From NCBI GenBank assembly GCA_020636225.1, contig JACJYI010000003.1:558001-622000 (forward strand): DNA of 64,000 nucleotides, read 5' to 3'. Of the stretch, positions 25,411 through 34,749 are shown piece by piece; the stretch's first letter is position 1; each line of letters starts with the position of its first letter. This DNA is from Lewinellaceae bacterium (GTDB lineage: Bacteria > Bacteroidota > Bacteroidia > Chitinophagales > Saprospiraceae). The notes beneath the pieces were generated by a model that worked only from the letters and a program-made list of their open reading frames with translations, was not told where the DNA came from and ran no database searches. Made by a program: the position numbers and the translations under genes.

Positions 25411-25550
25411 AAGTATATATGAAGTATATATGAAGTATATATGAAGTATATATGAAGTATATATGAAGTATATATGAAGTATATATGAAGTATATATGAA
25501 GTATATATGAAGTATATATGAAGTATATATGAAGTATATATGAAGTATAT
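25411..25550. repeat. 11-bp minisatellite (AAGTATATATG), about 12.7 copies
   Basis: Near-perfect head-to-tail copies of AAGTATATATG, preceded at 25358-25410 by degenerate versions (AAGTATGGATG, AAGTAGGTATC, AAGTAAGAATC). Open frames across it are artefacts of the period. Confidence 0.95.
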
Positions 25551-25791
25551 AAACGTACTCTGGACTACGCTCCGGATACAGCTTTGCAGGGCTATGGGAG
25601 TACCTGTAGAGAATTGCCTCAGCAGCCAGGATGTGGGTGAAGAATGCCGGTAGCAGCTCGCCCCCGAGTACTCGGGGCCCTTCGCTGTTCGCAGAGTACG
25701 TCTGTGGCTGTCGCCACTCTGGCCGGTAAAGGGTCAAGGGCGAAGGGTCAAAGGACCTGAAGGAATCACATCAGCCACCTTGGCGACTTCG
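25551..25791. repeat. Dispersed intergenic repeat, copy 2, split by group II intron B
   Basis: Holds the 16-bp perfect palindrome CCCCGAGTACTCGGGG (25672-25687), the GTGGCTGTCGCCAC hairpin, the CTGGCCGGTAAAGGGTCAAG box and CTTGGCGACTTCG, after which intron B begins. The remaining part (CTTCTTTGCTTTTCGCC) resumes at 27760. No gene seen. Confidence 0.75.
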
Positions 25792-27759
25792 GTACGCCAT
25801 GAGGCGTGTGTCTATATTAATTAACCATTAAACCCAGTATCATGAAAGGGATACACAGGCCAATTTGCCGTTCAGCCTGAAGCAGCCGGAAGGCATGAGG
25901 AGGAAACGAACCATGCTAAGTTTCTGGTCAAGCGATTATGCGAGCCGTAACACAAGTGAACCCGGTAAGGCTTCGTTACGCAACACTGCAGTGGTCAACC
26001 TTCCGAAGATGGCGAAACCTGAAACATATTGGGAAGAAACGGTAAAACGCACCAATATGGCTGCACGGAGTAGGACGGGATGGCGCGTATAATGAGGGAG
26101 ACACATGAACATGGGATCCCCTAACGCCATGTAGTAGACCGCTACATGGGCGAGGGAAGTCGGAGATGCCCATAGTACTGCTGATACTGAGGACAACATA
26201 ACCACAGAGGAGGAAGGGGCATTACTATTGGAAACGTTTTTAGATAACAAAATGACTACCTAAATGGAGAAGCGAAGTATCCTAGAAAAGGTACAAGCGG
26301 AGATAGAAATCCTGGAGCAGAAGAAGCGAAAGGATCAAAGTACGCAGGACAGGTGCAGGCTGTTACAACTAAAACTATATCAGAAAGCCAAGCAGGAAAG
26401 TAAATTCAAGTTCTACATACTATATGACAAAATCAGCCTAAGCTACATCATGGAGGAGGCCTACCGGCGATGTAAATCGCGAAAAGGATCAAAAACTCCC
26501 GGCGTGGATGGGCTGACGTTTAAACAGGTTGAGGATACTGGGCGCGAAGCATTTCTCCAAACAATTAGAGAAGAGCTACAAGAGCACAGATATAAACCAC
26601 AACCAGTCAAACGAGTCATGATAGAGAAGGAGAACGGCGGACATCGACCATTGGGGATACCGACCATTAAAGACAGGATAGTACAACAAGCCTGTAAGAT
26701 GGTCATTGAACCAATATTCGAGGCTGACTTTAACGAATCATCCTATGGGTTCAGGCCGAAACGATCGGCAAAAAGAAGCGATGGCTGAAATTAAGGGTAA
26801 TCTGAGTAAGGGAAAGCACGTGGTATACGATGCGGATTTAAGCAAATACTTTGACACCATCCCCACACGATAAGCTAGTAGAAGGCTTTGGAAGAGCGCA
26901 TAGCCGATCCCCGAATAATTGCACTAGTGAAGCTATGGCTAAAGTCACCAGTAGTAGAGAGTGATGGAAGGTATAGTGGAGGAAAAGGACAATCGAGAGG
27001 GACGCCCCAGGGCGGCGTGATATCTCCACTGTTAGCGAATATATACATGAACCTTCTAGACAGAATTGTCAACAAGATGAATGGCTATTTCGCGAACCTG
27101 GGGATACGGATGATCAGGTATGCGGATGACTTCATATTGATGTCACATGAGATCAAACAAGAAGTAATCACGAAGCTGCATGGATACCTCAACCGCATGG
27201 AACTTACAATCAACGAAGAAGAAGAGCAAGCTGGTAAATGCAGGGAGAAGAGCCTTTTGATTTTCTTGGATTTACCGTACGATATGACAGGAGTATACTA
27301 TTTAAAGGCAGCCGCTTTTGGAATATCTTCCCAAAGCAGAAAGCTCAAAAAGGGATACGAAAAGCGATCGATGTGAAACTCAAGTTGATAGGTCACTACC
27401 CGGCAAAACAGGTTGCTTCAGAACTCAACCCTATAATCAGGGGTTGGATGAACTACTACAAAATCGAAGGAGTCAGCTACACACAGGCGGCATTCAGGAA
27501 GCTGAATGACTACCTTAGAATCCGTCTGAATAGATATTACAATCGTAAAAGCCAGAGGAAATCGCGCCTTCATGGTCAGGAGGCCTACGATCTATTAACC
27601 AAGAAATTTGGTTTAATAGTACCGTATACGACCAATGGTTTACGACCTGTGTATGCCCAAGGACGAAACCAATAGGAAAGCCGTATGCGGGAAAACCGCA
27701 CGTACGGTTTGACGAGGGGGTGAGGAGTAGCTATCTTGCTGCTCCTTACTCTACTCTAC
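25792..27759 (+). mobile_element. Group II intron copy B (about 1968 bp)
   Basis: Near-identical to copy A without the IS. Begins GTACGCCATGAGG after CTTGGCGACTTCG, ends ...CTACTCTAC. Joining the flanks gives CTTGGCGACTTCG/CTTCTTTGC, which closely matches the empty site CTTGGCGTCTTCGCTTCTTC at 23930-23950, so the junctions are well supported. Domain V lies near 27676-27712 and domain VI at 27713-27759 (GGAGTAGC / GCTGCTCC). The encoded maturase is frameshifted. Confidence 0.85.
26264..27675 (+). pseudogene. Group II intron reverse transcriptase/maturase, copy B, frameshifted
   Basis: The N-terminal 174 residues are open (26264-26788: coiled N-terminus, GVDGLTFKQVEDTGREAFL, RPLGIPTIKDRIVQQACKMVIEPIFE, SSYGFRPKRSAK). 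The frame is then lost at a five-A run near 26770, an extra A that copy A shares. Further private indels occur near 26863, 26880, 27225 and 27241. The RT catalytic IRYADDFIL and maturase GWMNYYKIEG segments are still readable in two later frames, ending at 27675. As written neither intron copy encodes a working protein; the shared lesion argues for an old inactivation, the private ones for decay or sequence error. Confidence 0.82.
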
Positions 27760-27784
27760 CTTCTTTGCTTTTCGCCGTTCGCCC

Positions 27785-27971
27785 CCCCGAGTACTCGGGG
27801 TCGGGGCTGTTCGCAGAGTACGTCAGTGGCTGTCGCCACTCTGGCTGGTAAAGGGTAAAGGGCAAAGGGCGAAGGGAACTGAAGGAACCAGATCAGCTGC
27901 CTTGGCGACTTCGCAACTTCGCGTTTTCCCTCATAACCTCCAAACTCATAACCTCCAAACTCATAACCCCA
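27785..27971. repeat. Dispersed intergenic repeat, copy 3
   Basis: CCCCGAGTACTCGGGG palindrome (27785-27800), AGTGGCTGTCGCCACT hairpin, GGTAAAGGGTAAAGGGC run, CTTGGCGACTTCGCAACTTC (empty intron target), then AACCTCCAAACTCAT low-complexity text. Confidence 0.75.
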
Positions 27972-28080
27972 TCACGGATCCATCCTCACCCGGATGACGA
28001 CGCCGGAAACCAGGGTCAGAAAGCCTACTCCAAGAATAGCCCCATCCAATGAGAACAGGTCGGCCACGACTCCTGTGTAT
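27972..28080 (-). pseudogene. Possible C-terminal remnant of an MFS transporter
   Basis: Reading the minus strand gives TGVVADLFSLDGAILGVGFL and then TLVSGVVIRVRMDP followed by a stop. The gas-vesicle-free hydrophobic pattern with VADLFSL resembles the last helix of major facilitator permeases. Upstream the frame soon meets a stop (near 28120), and no other part of a transporter is present. Weak evidence; may be chance. Confidence 0.3.
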
Positions 28081-28197
28081 TCACATGTCGTAAGACTACG
28101 CCCTTGGTTCGGGATTCAACAGGTGATCGACCTTACAGATTTTCCTTTACACCATTCTGGTTGGCCATCCGCTGTCGAGGTCAGGAGTTGCCTCAGA

Positions 28198-29076
28198 CTA
28201 CAGGTTCCGGTACCATTGGACCATGGGAATGCCGAAGGCACCGACATCTCCATTCGTCACCACTCCGGTGAACCCGATTTGAAAGGCCTTGCCCGGTGCC
28301 TGATGCCAACGAATGCCCGGGATAAGCAGGGCGAATCCGGATGGACCATTACCGCCGAGATTCGGGCTGATGAACGAATCGAAAACAAACGAGATCTTTC
28401 GTCCTGCCTTGGTCATTCCGGCTATGCTGAACAGCGCTCTCCCGGAGCCCTCACTGTCGGCCCAAACCGCACCGTACCCCCCGGAAAGGGCCAGATTGGA
28501 ACGACGGTCCCCGAAGGAGACTGTAGCAAAGGGAAGCACACCGCCAGCACCCAGATCTGCCCAGGAACCGGTTCCGGCCAACAGGCCGATCGCGCCATGG
28601 GCATTGTCACCCAGGGAAAAGCTTTTCTTGATGGTGCCGATCATAGGGACACCTAGCCAGGAGGTCATAAATCCAACACCTACATTCTTTCCGATACCGA
28701 ATTGGAAATCCGGACCGATCAGGCTCCACTGGACGTAGGATTCCCCTTTGCGAATAGGCAGGCCGTTGGTGGTGATAAAATATCGGGTAGCGAACCGGTC
28801 CTCTCCGATAAACGCTCCGTTCTGCGAGAAGTCTTTCTTGGATAATGGCGATATGCTGGTGATCATATGCTGGGGCACATAGATCTGGCGACCATCCTCC
28901 ATTTCGATCAACACTTCCCGGGGGTCCTGGCTGATGACCTTGCCGATCAGTTCCCCTCCATCGGTCTTGAGAATCAATTGCCAGGCAGGCTGCTCTTGTG
29001 CCGTCGTGTCCGTTTGTCCATAGACCTGTCCAACACCGAGAATCAGGCAGAAAAAAAGAAAACCATACTTGTTCAT
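28198..29076 (-). CDS. Secreted/outer-membrane hypothetical protein
   Basis: A 292-aa protein of unknown function. The ATG at 29076 gives a clear signal peptide (MNKYGFLFFCLILGVGQVYG, residues 1-20); a longer frame upstream adds 48 residues that would hide it. Residues 30-75 (LKTDGGELIGKVISQDPREV, LIEMEDGRQIYVPQHMI) resemble a small SH3-like or PRC-like module seen in Bacteroidota envelope proteins. The rest is Gly- and aromatic-rich alternating beta structure (YVQWSLIGPDFQFGIGKNVG, GGYGAVWADSEGSGRALFSI) suggestive of a beta-barrel, ending MVQWYRNL with a terminal hydrophobic pattern. It stands alone, on the same strand as the acyl-CoA ligase upstream. Confidence 0.7.
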   Translation of the reverse strand: MNKYGFLFFCLILGVGQVYGQTDTTAQEQPAWQLILKTDGGELIGKVISQDPREVLIEMEDGRQIYVPQHMITSISPLSKKDFSQNGAFIGEDRFATRYFITTNGLPIRKGESYVQWSLIGPDFQFGIGKNVGVGFMTSWLGVPMIGTIKKSFSLGDNAHGAIGLLAGTGSWADLGAGGVLPFATVSFGDRRSNLALSGGYGAVWADSEGSGRALFSIAGMTKAGRKISFVFDSFISPNLGGNGPSGFALLIPGIRWHQAPGKAFQIGFTGVVTNGDVGAFGIPMVQWYRNL

Positions 29077-29313
29077 GACATTCAGCTTGAAAGATGAAAA
29101 ATCCATTTCAACATTCTGCTTCTGTTGGTATGTCATTCGTGCTGGATCGGGCCGGCAACCCTCGGATATTCCTGACCGGCATTCCGGCCACTCCGGGAAT
29201 TCGCTTGCACGCCTCCACAAGATAGTTCTTTCCTACTTTATCCCGTTCAAACAAGAATCGGAGCGTTTGGCCTGAGCTTGTCGTGGTCAGAACCCGTCCC
29301 TTCAGGTGCTCGT

Positions 29314-31014
29314 TCAAACGGGTTCTTCCGATGCGTTCAACAACTCTCTCAACTTGAACTTCTGGATCTTGCCCGTCACCGTCATCACCGCACTGAAGTC
29401 ATCCATGATCTTCAATTGCCTCGGGATCTTGGGCCATTCCAGGTTGCCTTCGCACCGGGCCTTGACCTCCTCCAGGGTCAGGTACTGGCCGGGGTGCAAC
29501 TTGACCGCCAGCCCGACCACCTCCTGTAATTTGGGATGGGGAATGCCCACCACCTGCAGCATCTCCACCTTGTCCGACAACAGGGAGTGCAGGGCTTGTT
29601 CCACTTCGGCCGGGTAGACATTATGGCCTCCGACGATCAGCATTTCCTTCAACCGGCCGACGATCCGATAGTACCCGTCCCTGTCCCGGATGCCGAGGTC
29701 GCCAGATCGCAACCAGCCGCCGTCCAGCATGGTCTTCGCGGTTTCTTCAGGCTTCTGGTAATATCCTTTCATCACATGGAAACCGCGCACCACGATCTCG
29801 CCCACCTCGCCGTCCGGCAGTTCGTCCAGGGTGGAGGGGTCAATGATCTTCGCCTCGGTATGCTCGATGGGGCGCCCCACGGTACTGTGGCGTTTTTCAT
29901 AGGGATCACTGGCATAGGTCTGGTGGGTGACCGGAGAGGTTTCGGTCAGCCCGTAGGCAATGGTGATCTCCGTCGCGCCCATGCGCCGGGTCACGGCCTC
30001 GAACAGCTCCTTGTCCACCGGGGCGCCGGCCATGATCCCGGTGCGCAGGGAGGACAGGTCGTAAGCGGCGAAATCGCGCTCATCCAGCTCGGTGATGAAC
30101 ATGGTCGGTACACCATAAACCACCGTGGCCCGCTCCTGAGCGATGGCTTCCAGGGTATTGTGCGGGTCGAAAATGGGGCCGGGTATGACCATCGTCGCCC
30201 CACTCACCACGCAGCCCAGGTTGACTAGGATCGACCCGAAACAGTGATAGAACGGTACCGGGCCACATAGTCGGTCCTCTTCGCTCAGGAACAGGTGGGC
30301 CGTGGCGATCCGGGCATTGTTCACCGTGTTGTTGTGCGTCAGCATGGCCCCCTTGGGGAATCCGGTGGTACCGGATGTGTACTGGATCATGGCCACATCT
30401 TCCGCATCCACCTGCTGCTCGGCTTGATGAAGGGTCGCATCGGAGACCCCATCCCCCGAGGCGATCAGGTCCTCCCATCGCATCATCCCCGGATGTCGCT
30501 GATCATCGACGATGACGATCCGCCGCAAGGCGGGGAATTCGGCGACCTGGAGGTCCTGGTCTTCCGGCAACCCGGACAGTTCCGGGATCATGGCCTGCAG
30601 CGTGCCGAGATAATCGTAGACAAAGGGCTTGTCTTTCCCAGGCTTTTCGAATCCCTTGATCATCACCAGTCCCCGGGTGTCCGATTGTTGGAGCGCATAG
30701 GTCAGCTCGGCTTGTTTCCACTCGGGATTGAGGGTGATCAGGATCGCTCCGATCCTGGCGACAGCCAGTTGTGTGAGCAGCCATTCCGGGACATTGGTCC
30801 CCCAGATGGCGATATGGTCTCCCTTCTGGAAACCGAGGGCGATCAATCCCCTGGCTACGCGATCCACTTCCTGGTCGAATGCCTGCCAGCTTCGTTGCCA
30901 GCGAGGTTTCCTGAACAGGATGCCGGGGCGATCGGGCCATTGTGCGGCAGTGGTGCGAAGGGCCTGCCCAATGGTCATGGAGACGAGCGGGGTGGGATTT
31001 GGATGGGTGTTCAT
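29314..31014 (-). CDS. AMP-binding fatty acyl-CoA synthetase-like ligase
   Basis: Adenylate-forming enzyme that activates a carboxylic acid, most likely a fatty acid, to its acyl-CoA through acyl-AMP. The 566-aa product has the P-loop MIQYTSGTTGFPKGAMLTHN, the A5 motif IAYGLTETSPVTHQ, the A7/A8 hinge GWLRSGDLGIRDRDGYYRIV with GRLKEMLIVGGHNVYPAEVE and the A10 lysine in TGKIQKFKLREL. Length is normal for the medium/long-chain branch. The N-terminus (VSMTIGQALRTTAAQWPDRP) is typical. Start is the ATG at 31014. It is monocistronic and divergent from a lipoprotein gene. Confidence 0.93.
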   Translation of the reverse strand: MNTHPNPTPLVSMTIGQALRTTAAQWPDRPGILFRKPRWQRSWQAFDQEVDRVARGLIALGFQKGDHIAIWGTNVPEWLLTQLAVARIGAILITLNPEWKQAELTYALQQSDTRGLVMIKGFEKPGKDKPFVYDYLGTLQAMIPELSGLPEDQDLQVAEFPALRRIVIVDDQRHPGMMRWEDLIASGDGVSDATLHQAEQQVDAEDVAMIQYTSGTTGFPKGAMLTHNNTVNNARIATAHLFLSEEDRLCGPVPFYHCFGSILVNLGCVVSGATMVIPGPIFDPHNTLEAIAQERATVVYGVPTMFITELDERDFAAYDLSSLRTGIMAGAPVDKELFEAVTRRMGATEITIAYGLTETSPVTHQTYASDPYEKRHSTVGRPIEHTEAKIIDPSTLDELPDGEVGEIVVRGFHVMKGYYQKPEETAKTMLDGGWLRSGDLGIRDRDGYYRIVGRLKEMLIVGGHNVYPAEVEQALHSLLSDKVEMLQVVGIPHPKLQEVVGLAVKLHPGQYLTLEEVKARCEGNLEWPKIPRQLKIMDDFSAVMTVTGKIQKFKLRELLNASEEPV

Positions 31015-31192
31015 GATGCTCTTGTTTACAAGGGAAAGGTACCCTTCCTGATGGTCCGACCCGTTGATCTTCGTTACAGGCTGGATTGATGGTCATCAGG
31101 CACGTGGCCCCGTCGTGGTTCGGGGTATGGTGGCAGCGATGAAAGAGAGCTATATTCGCAGGAACTTTTTAAACAACTTCATTGGACAACTC

Positions 31193-31858
31193 ATGAAAAA
31201 TACCCTGCCACACATCATTGGCCTGTTGGCCATCGCCGTCCTGTTCAGCAATTGTGCGTCCCTGACAGGATTTCAGGATGGCCGCACTGCGGGCAAGGAT
31301 AGAGGCGATCTGACCGCATCCCTGAACGTGTCCCAAAGTCCTGATTTCAATGACTGGGCCGATCAGGATGACACGGTCCAAAGTTTCATTCCCGATCTGT
31401 TCCTGCCCAATATCGAGATCGGTGGTCGATATGGCATTGCCGAGAATCTGGATATCAACATCAAGGTCAATACCTATCTCAACCTGAACCTCGGGGCGAA
31501 ATATCAATTCTTCGGGGATCGGGAATCACCGACTGCCCTGGCAGTCGGCCTGGAAGTCGGGACCTTCGGGCTGGTGTCCGGCCTGTGGAATGTGCAGGTG
31601 CCTCTCTTTTTCTCGGTACACCCCAGTGAGCGCTTCTCCTGGTATCTCAGTCCGCGATATATCTATCAGTTCACCGCCTATACCGGCGCGGGGGTCGGAC
31701 TGAACTACCTGGGCGGGAACACGGGCTTTTTCTTCGGTGATCGCCACAAGTTCGGCCTGGATATTGGCTACTATAATGTCGGAAACAGGACACTGAACGG
31801 CTCGACCGGTCTTGTGCAGGTCGGTATCGGCGTGCGCTTTTCCCTGAACAAGGACTAG
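31193..31858 (+). CDS. Predicted outer-membrane-associated lipoprotein with beta-barrel-like repeats
   Basis: A 221-aa protein. The ATG at 31193 (MKNTLPHIIG) gives a lipoprotein signal, LLAIAVLFSNCAS, with the modified Cys at about residue 23. After a polar linker come short amphipathic strands (IEIGGRYGIAENLDINIKVN, YLNLNLGAKYQFFG, TALAVGLEVGTFGLVSGLWN, VQVGIGVRFSLN), a pattern like eight-stranded outer membrane barrels. Function unknown. A frame extending upstream to 31064 is unlikely because it would bury the signal. It ends 70 bp from the convergent V-ATPase operon, with a hairpin between. Confidence 0.75.
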   Translation: MKNTLPHIIGLLAIAVLFSNCASLTGFQDGRTAGKDRGDLTASLNVSQSPDFNDWADQDDTVQSFIPDLFLPNIEIGGRYGIAENLDINIKVNTYLNLNLGAKYQFFGDRESPTALAVGLEVGTFGLVSGLWNVQVPLFFSVHPSERFSWYLSPRYIYQFTAYTGAGVGLNYLGGNTGFFFGDRHKFGLDIGYYNVGNRTLNGSTGLVQVGIGVRFSLNKD

Positions 31859-31881
31859 GAACGTTCTCCGCAAGCAATGGA

Positions 31882-31919
31882 AACAACGCCAGCTCCTGTT
31901 CGCAAGAGCTGGCGTTGTT
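31882..31919. terminator. Bidirectional hairpin between the lipoprotein gene and the V-ATPase operon
   Basis: AACAACGCCAGCTC (31882-31895) pairs perfectly with GAGCTGGCGTTGTT (31906-31919). T-tracts are short. It sits 24 bp after one stop codon and 10 bp after the other. Confidence 0.75.
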
Positions 31920-31928
31920 CATATGGGC

Positions 31929-32381
31929 CTACAAACCGGCGCTGATCAGGAAGGCTGCCGCGAAGGCGATGATGGCATACAGCTCCGGGAAAACGGCCAG
32001 GACCATGGTCTTGCCAAAGACATCATGACCGGAGGCGATCCCCTCGATCCCGTAGGCGACCACCTCACCCTGCTTGATCGCCGAGAAGAGGCCCACCAGT
32101 CCGAGGGCCAGTCCGGCGGCCAGGACGGCGGCCCCCTGGTACACGGTCAGCTCGCCCAACTCCTGGATCTTGCCGTTCATCACAAAGAACCCGGCGAACC
32201 CGTACAGCCCCTGCGAGCCCGGCAGGGCACTGAGCAAGAGATAGTTGCCAAAGGCATCCGGCTTCTTCTTCAGGGCGCCGATCGTGGTCTTGCCCCCGGT
32301 GGATACGCCAATGGCACTGCCGACCCCGGCGAGGCCGATCATCAATCCGATACCGATATACGCGAGAATTACTGCGATCAT
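31929..32381 (-). CDS. atpK: V/A-type ATPase subunit K (membrane rotor proteolipid, Na+-type residues)
   Basis: Rotor ring subunit that carries the transported ion. The 150-aa protein has four helices in two hairpins. Only the second carries the essential acid (Glu133 in VFPELYAIIAF), as in duplicated V-type proteolipids. The residues that bind Na+ in Enterococcus NtpK are matched by position: Leu53, Ser56 (Thr in NtpK), Gln57 in SALPGSQGLYGF, Gln104 in SAIKQGEVVAYG and Glu133. This points to a sodium-coupled machine (inference). The ATG overlaps the stop of subunit I (ATGA). It is the last gene of the operon. Confidence 0.94.
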   Translation of the reverse strand: MIAVILAYIGIGLMIGLAGVGSAIGVSTGGKTTIGALKKKPDAFGNYLLLSALPGSQGLYGFAGFFVMNGKIQELGELTVYQGAAVLAAGLALGLVGLFSAIKQGEVVAYGIEGIASGHDVFGKTMVLAVFPELYAIIAFAAAFLISAGL

Positions 32382-34156
32382 GATTGTGGTTTTAAGCGTT
32401 TTGCAAATGGTGAATACGGTTTTCCGCCTCCGGTGAATCCGGCATTCTTATAGAACTCGACAAAGGTGAGACGCATCGGGTGGACAAAGGCACTCAGCGT
32501 GGCAATGCCAAAATTCATCCCATGCCCGACGAGCAGGATGAGCAGGAAGAAGAACCAGCCCGGGATGGATCCGTCGCCCTTCACGCTCAGGGCGATATCG
32601 TTGACCACCAGCCCGAGGATGGACGAGGAAAGACCCAGGGCGAATAGCCGGATATAGGACAGCAGGTCGCCGAATAATCCGGAGATCCCGTACAGGTCCC
32701 ACAGCCCGAGACCGAACCTCTTGAGGATGCCTGCCTCCGGATCACTGAACAACAGGATCAATACCAACCCGGCACCGATGAGGATAGTGGATACCAGGGG
32801 CAGCAGGGCATACCAGAGGAGGGTGAGACCGATGACCAGCAGGATCCAGCCGATGCTGCTCACGCCGTACACGAACCCGAATTGGCGGCTGCGATTGACC
32901 GTGCGCAGGACCATGCCGAAGAGGATCTGCACGAGGCCGATCCACAGGGCCAGCTGGAACAGCTGGTCGGCCCCAAGGAACTGTCCGGCCAACCCACTGA
33001 ACGGGCCGATCCGGCCCAGGTCGGCCCCGAAGATCGTCCCGGTGAGGATGCCGGCCAGCATGGTAGCCAGGCTGAGCCATTGGATCAGCCGGAACAGGGA
33101 TCGCTGATGGGCCAGGGAGGAGACCAGACTGGCCACCGTGGCCCCGAGGAAGAGCAGCAGCCCATACCCGAGATCGCCGAGGCACAAGCCGAAGAACAAG
33201 GTGAAGAACGGAGCGAACCAGGGGGTCAGGTCCATCTCGGTGGGCATGGGCAGGGAGAACAGCTCGACGATGGGGTGGAACAAGCGGGCGAATCGATTAT
33301 TCCTCAGCAACACCGGGATATCCTCCCCCGGCCGGGGGGTGCGATCGCGCCACACCACATCCATGTCCCGTAGTGCTTCGGCCAGGGTGTCCATTCTGGT
33401 GGAGGGGATCCAGGCCTCCAGCAGCATCAGGCGGTCATCATGTTGCCCGACCGTATGGTGGAGGGTCTCGGTCCAGGACATCTCATCCTGCAGGGCATCC
33501 AGTTGGTCGCGGAATATCTGCCGTTGACGGGCCACCTGGTCCAGGGCCAGGTCGCTTTCCGCCAGGCGGATCTCCAGGACCTTCAGGTCGTCGAGCAGCG
33601 ACTTTTTCTGGAACCGGGGCGGGTCCGTTCGCTGGGCCCCAGCCAGGTCCGGAAGAGTCTGACCTTTCTGGAGAATAGCGAAGGACACCTCGGCCTTGTC
33701 GCGTCGGATCACTCCGAGCAGATGGTCGTCCGACCACTCCTGCCGGAAAGCAGACGAGGCACAGCGATAGAAGCCCGCATATACCCCCCTGGCCTGCAAG
33801 GCGTCGATCTGCTGCCAGGGAATGCCGTCCCAGGGACCGAGAAGGTTCAGCCTGGCCCGGGCCTGTTGCTGGGCCTGTTCCAGGGCGAAACGTTCTTCCC
33901 GCAGTGTCTCGAATTGCGCGGCCAGTTCTGGGGCAGTGGTCCCAGTAGCCGGGCCCTGGGCCACCTGTCGCTGTTCCAGTTCCATCCAATGGCTGCGGTA
34001 CCGGCGGATCGTTTGCAGCAATGGTTCCCATTGATCCGACTCTCCCTCACTGACCGGATGCACATGGGCGATGCCCAGATCCCGGAGTCGCTCCAGGAAA
34101 CGGGTGTAGTCGCCGTGATGGACCAGGAAGGTGGTATGTCGCATCGATACGATCAT
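32378..34156 (-). CDS. atpI: V/A-type ATPase subunit I (a-subunit homologue)
   Basis: Membrane stator subunit that provides the ion half-channels. The 592-aa protein has a soluble N-terminal half of about 300 residues with coiled-coil stretches (FETLREERFALEQAQQQARA) and a C-terminal half with seven or eight helices. That half includes FGLCLGDLGYGLLLFLGA, DLLSYIRLFALGLSSSILG with the essential Arg, and LILLVGHGMNFGIATLSAFV. The ATG at 34156 overlaps the stop of subunit D (ATGA), so the two are translationally coupled. Length is at the short end for this subunit. Confidence 0.95.
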   Translation of the reverse strand: MIVSMRHTTFLVHHGDYTRFLERLRDLGIAHVHPVSEGESDQWEPLLQTIRRYRSHWMELEQRQVAQGPATGTTAPELAAQFETLREERFALEQAQQQARARLNLLGPWDGIPWQQIDALQARGVYAGFYRCASSAFRQEWSDDHLLGVIRRDKAEVSFAILQKGQTLPDLAGAQRTDPPRFQKKSLLDDLKVLEIRLAESDLALDQVARQRQIFRDQLDALQDEMSWTETLHHTVGQHDDRLMLLEAWIPSTRMDTLAEALRDMDVVWRDRTPRPGEDIPVLLRNNRFARLFHPIVELFSLPMPTEMDLTPWFAPFFTLFFGLCLGDLGYGLLLFLGATVASLVSSLAHQRSLFRLIQWLSLATMLAGILTGTIFGADLGRIGPFSGLAGQFLGADQLFQLALWIGLVQILFGMVLRTVNRSRQFGFVYGVSSIGWILLVIGLTLLWYALLPLVSTILIGAGLVLILLFSDPEAGILKRFGLGLWDLYGISGLFGDLLSYIRLFALGLSSSILGLVVNDIALSVKGDGSIPGWFFFLLILLVGHGMNFGIATLSAFVHPMRLTFVEFYKNAGFTGGGKPYSPFAKRLKPQS

Positions 34157-34749
34157 CGGGCCAGTTGTTCTTTTTTCTTCTTGACGATCTTCTGGGCCGC
34201 CTTGGCCAGGTTCTCTTCATCCTCGAGGAAGCGCTTGATCCGCCGGATGGCATCCTCGTGTTCCGGGATCTGCACCTTCATGTAGAGATTGAGCTTCTGG
34301 GTCGTCTTCTTTCGCTCATAATCCAGCAGGTCCATCTGCCGGCGCAGGTAGTGGCAACGCACGTGTTGCCGGACAGCAGCCTGTAGTAGCGGGATGCCTT
34401 CTGCCAGCCACAAGGGCTGATGGATCATGGCGACCGGAGGATCCTGGAAGGTGATCGTTTCCAGAACCTGGAATCGTACCCCGGCCAGTTTTTCCCAGCG
34501 AGTGGATACCTCCCGGATCTGCACCAGGTCCGTGTCAAACTCCTCCCACAACTCCCCGGCACGCCCGGCATCCTGCAAGGCCTGCCGATAGCTCGCCTCG
34601 GCCTGATCCAGCTGGTGATGCAGGCGCTTGACCTCCAGGCGCAGGGCGGCTTCCTTGGCCTGCAGCGTCGGCACGGCGGCCAGGCGGATCTTCAGGCCTT
34701 TCTCCAGTTCCTGGAGCGCGATCTTGTTGTATTGGAATCGCAATGCCAT
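34153..34749 (-). CDS. atpD: V/A-type ATPase subunit D (central shaft)
   Basis: Central rotor stalk that links the catalytic head to the ring. The 198-aa protein starts MALRFQYNKIALQELEKGLK at the ATG of 34749, overlapping the subunit B stop (TGATG), and is mostly two long antiparallel helices, ending with the basic KIVKKKKEQLAR. An in-frame ATG at 34776 would add nine residues inside subunit B and is less likely. The usual internal DxxxR-type pattern is replaced by VKRLHHQLDQAEASYRQAL. Downstream ATGA overlap with subunit I. Confidence 0.93.
   Translation of the reverse strand: MALRFQYNKIALQELEKGLKIRLAAVPTLQAKEAALRLEVKRLHHQLDQAEASYRQALQDAGRAGELWEEFDTDLVQIREVSTRWEKLAGVRFQVLETITFQDPPVAMIHQPLWLAEGIPLLQAAVRQHVRCHYLRRQMDLLDYERKKTTQKLNLYMKVQIPEHEDAIRRIKRFLEDEENLAKAAQKIVKKKKEQLAR

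Noticed and set aside
25387..25737. Minus-strand frame with repeated Tyr/Ile-rich hendecamers
   Set aside because: Created by the 11-bp minisatellite, which cannot be distinguished from a periodic artefact.
26760..26790. Programmed frameshift in the maturase at the poly-A run
   Set aside because: The run has five A and needs a +1 shift; it is not the usual A6G-type -1 signal, and other indels break the gene anyway.
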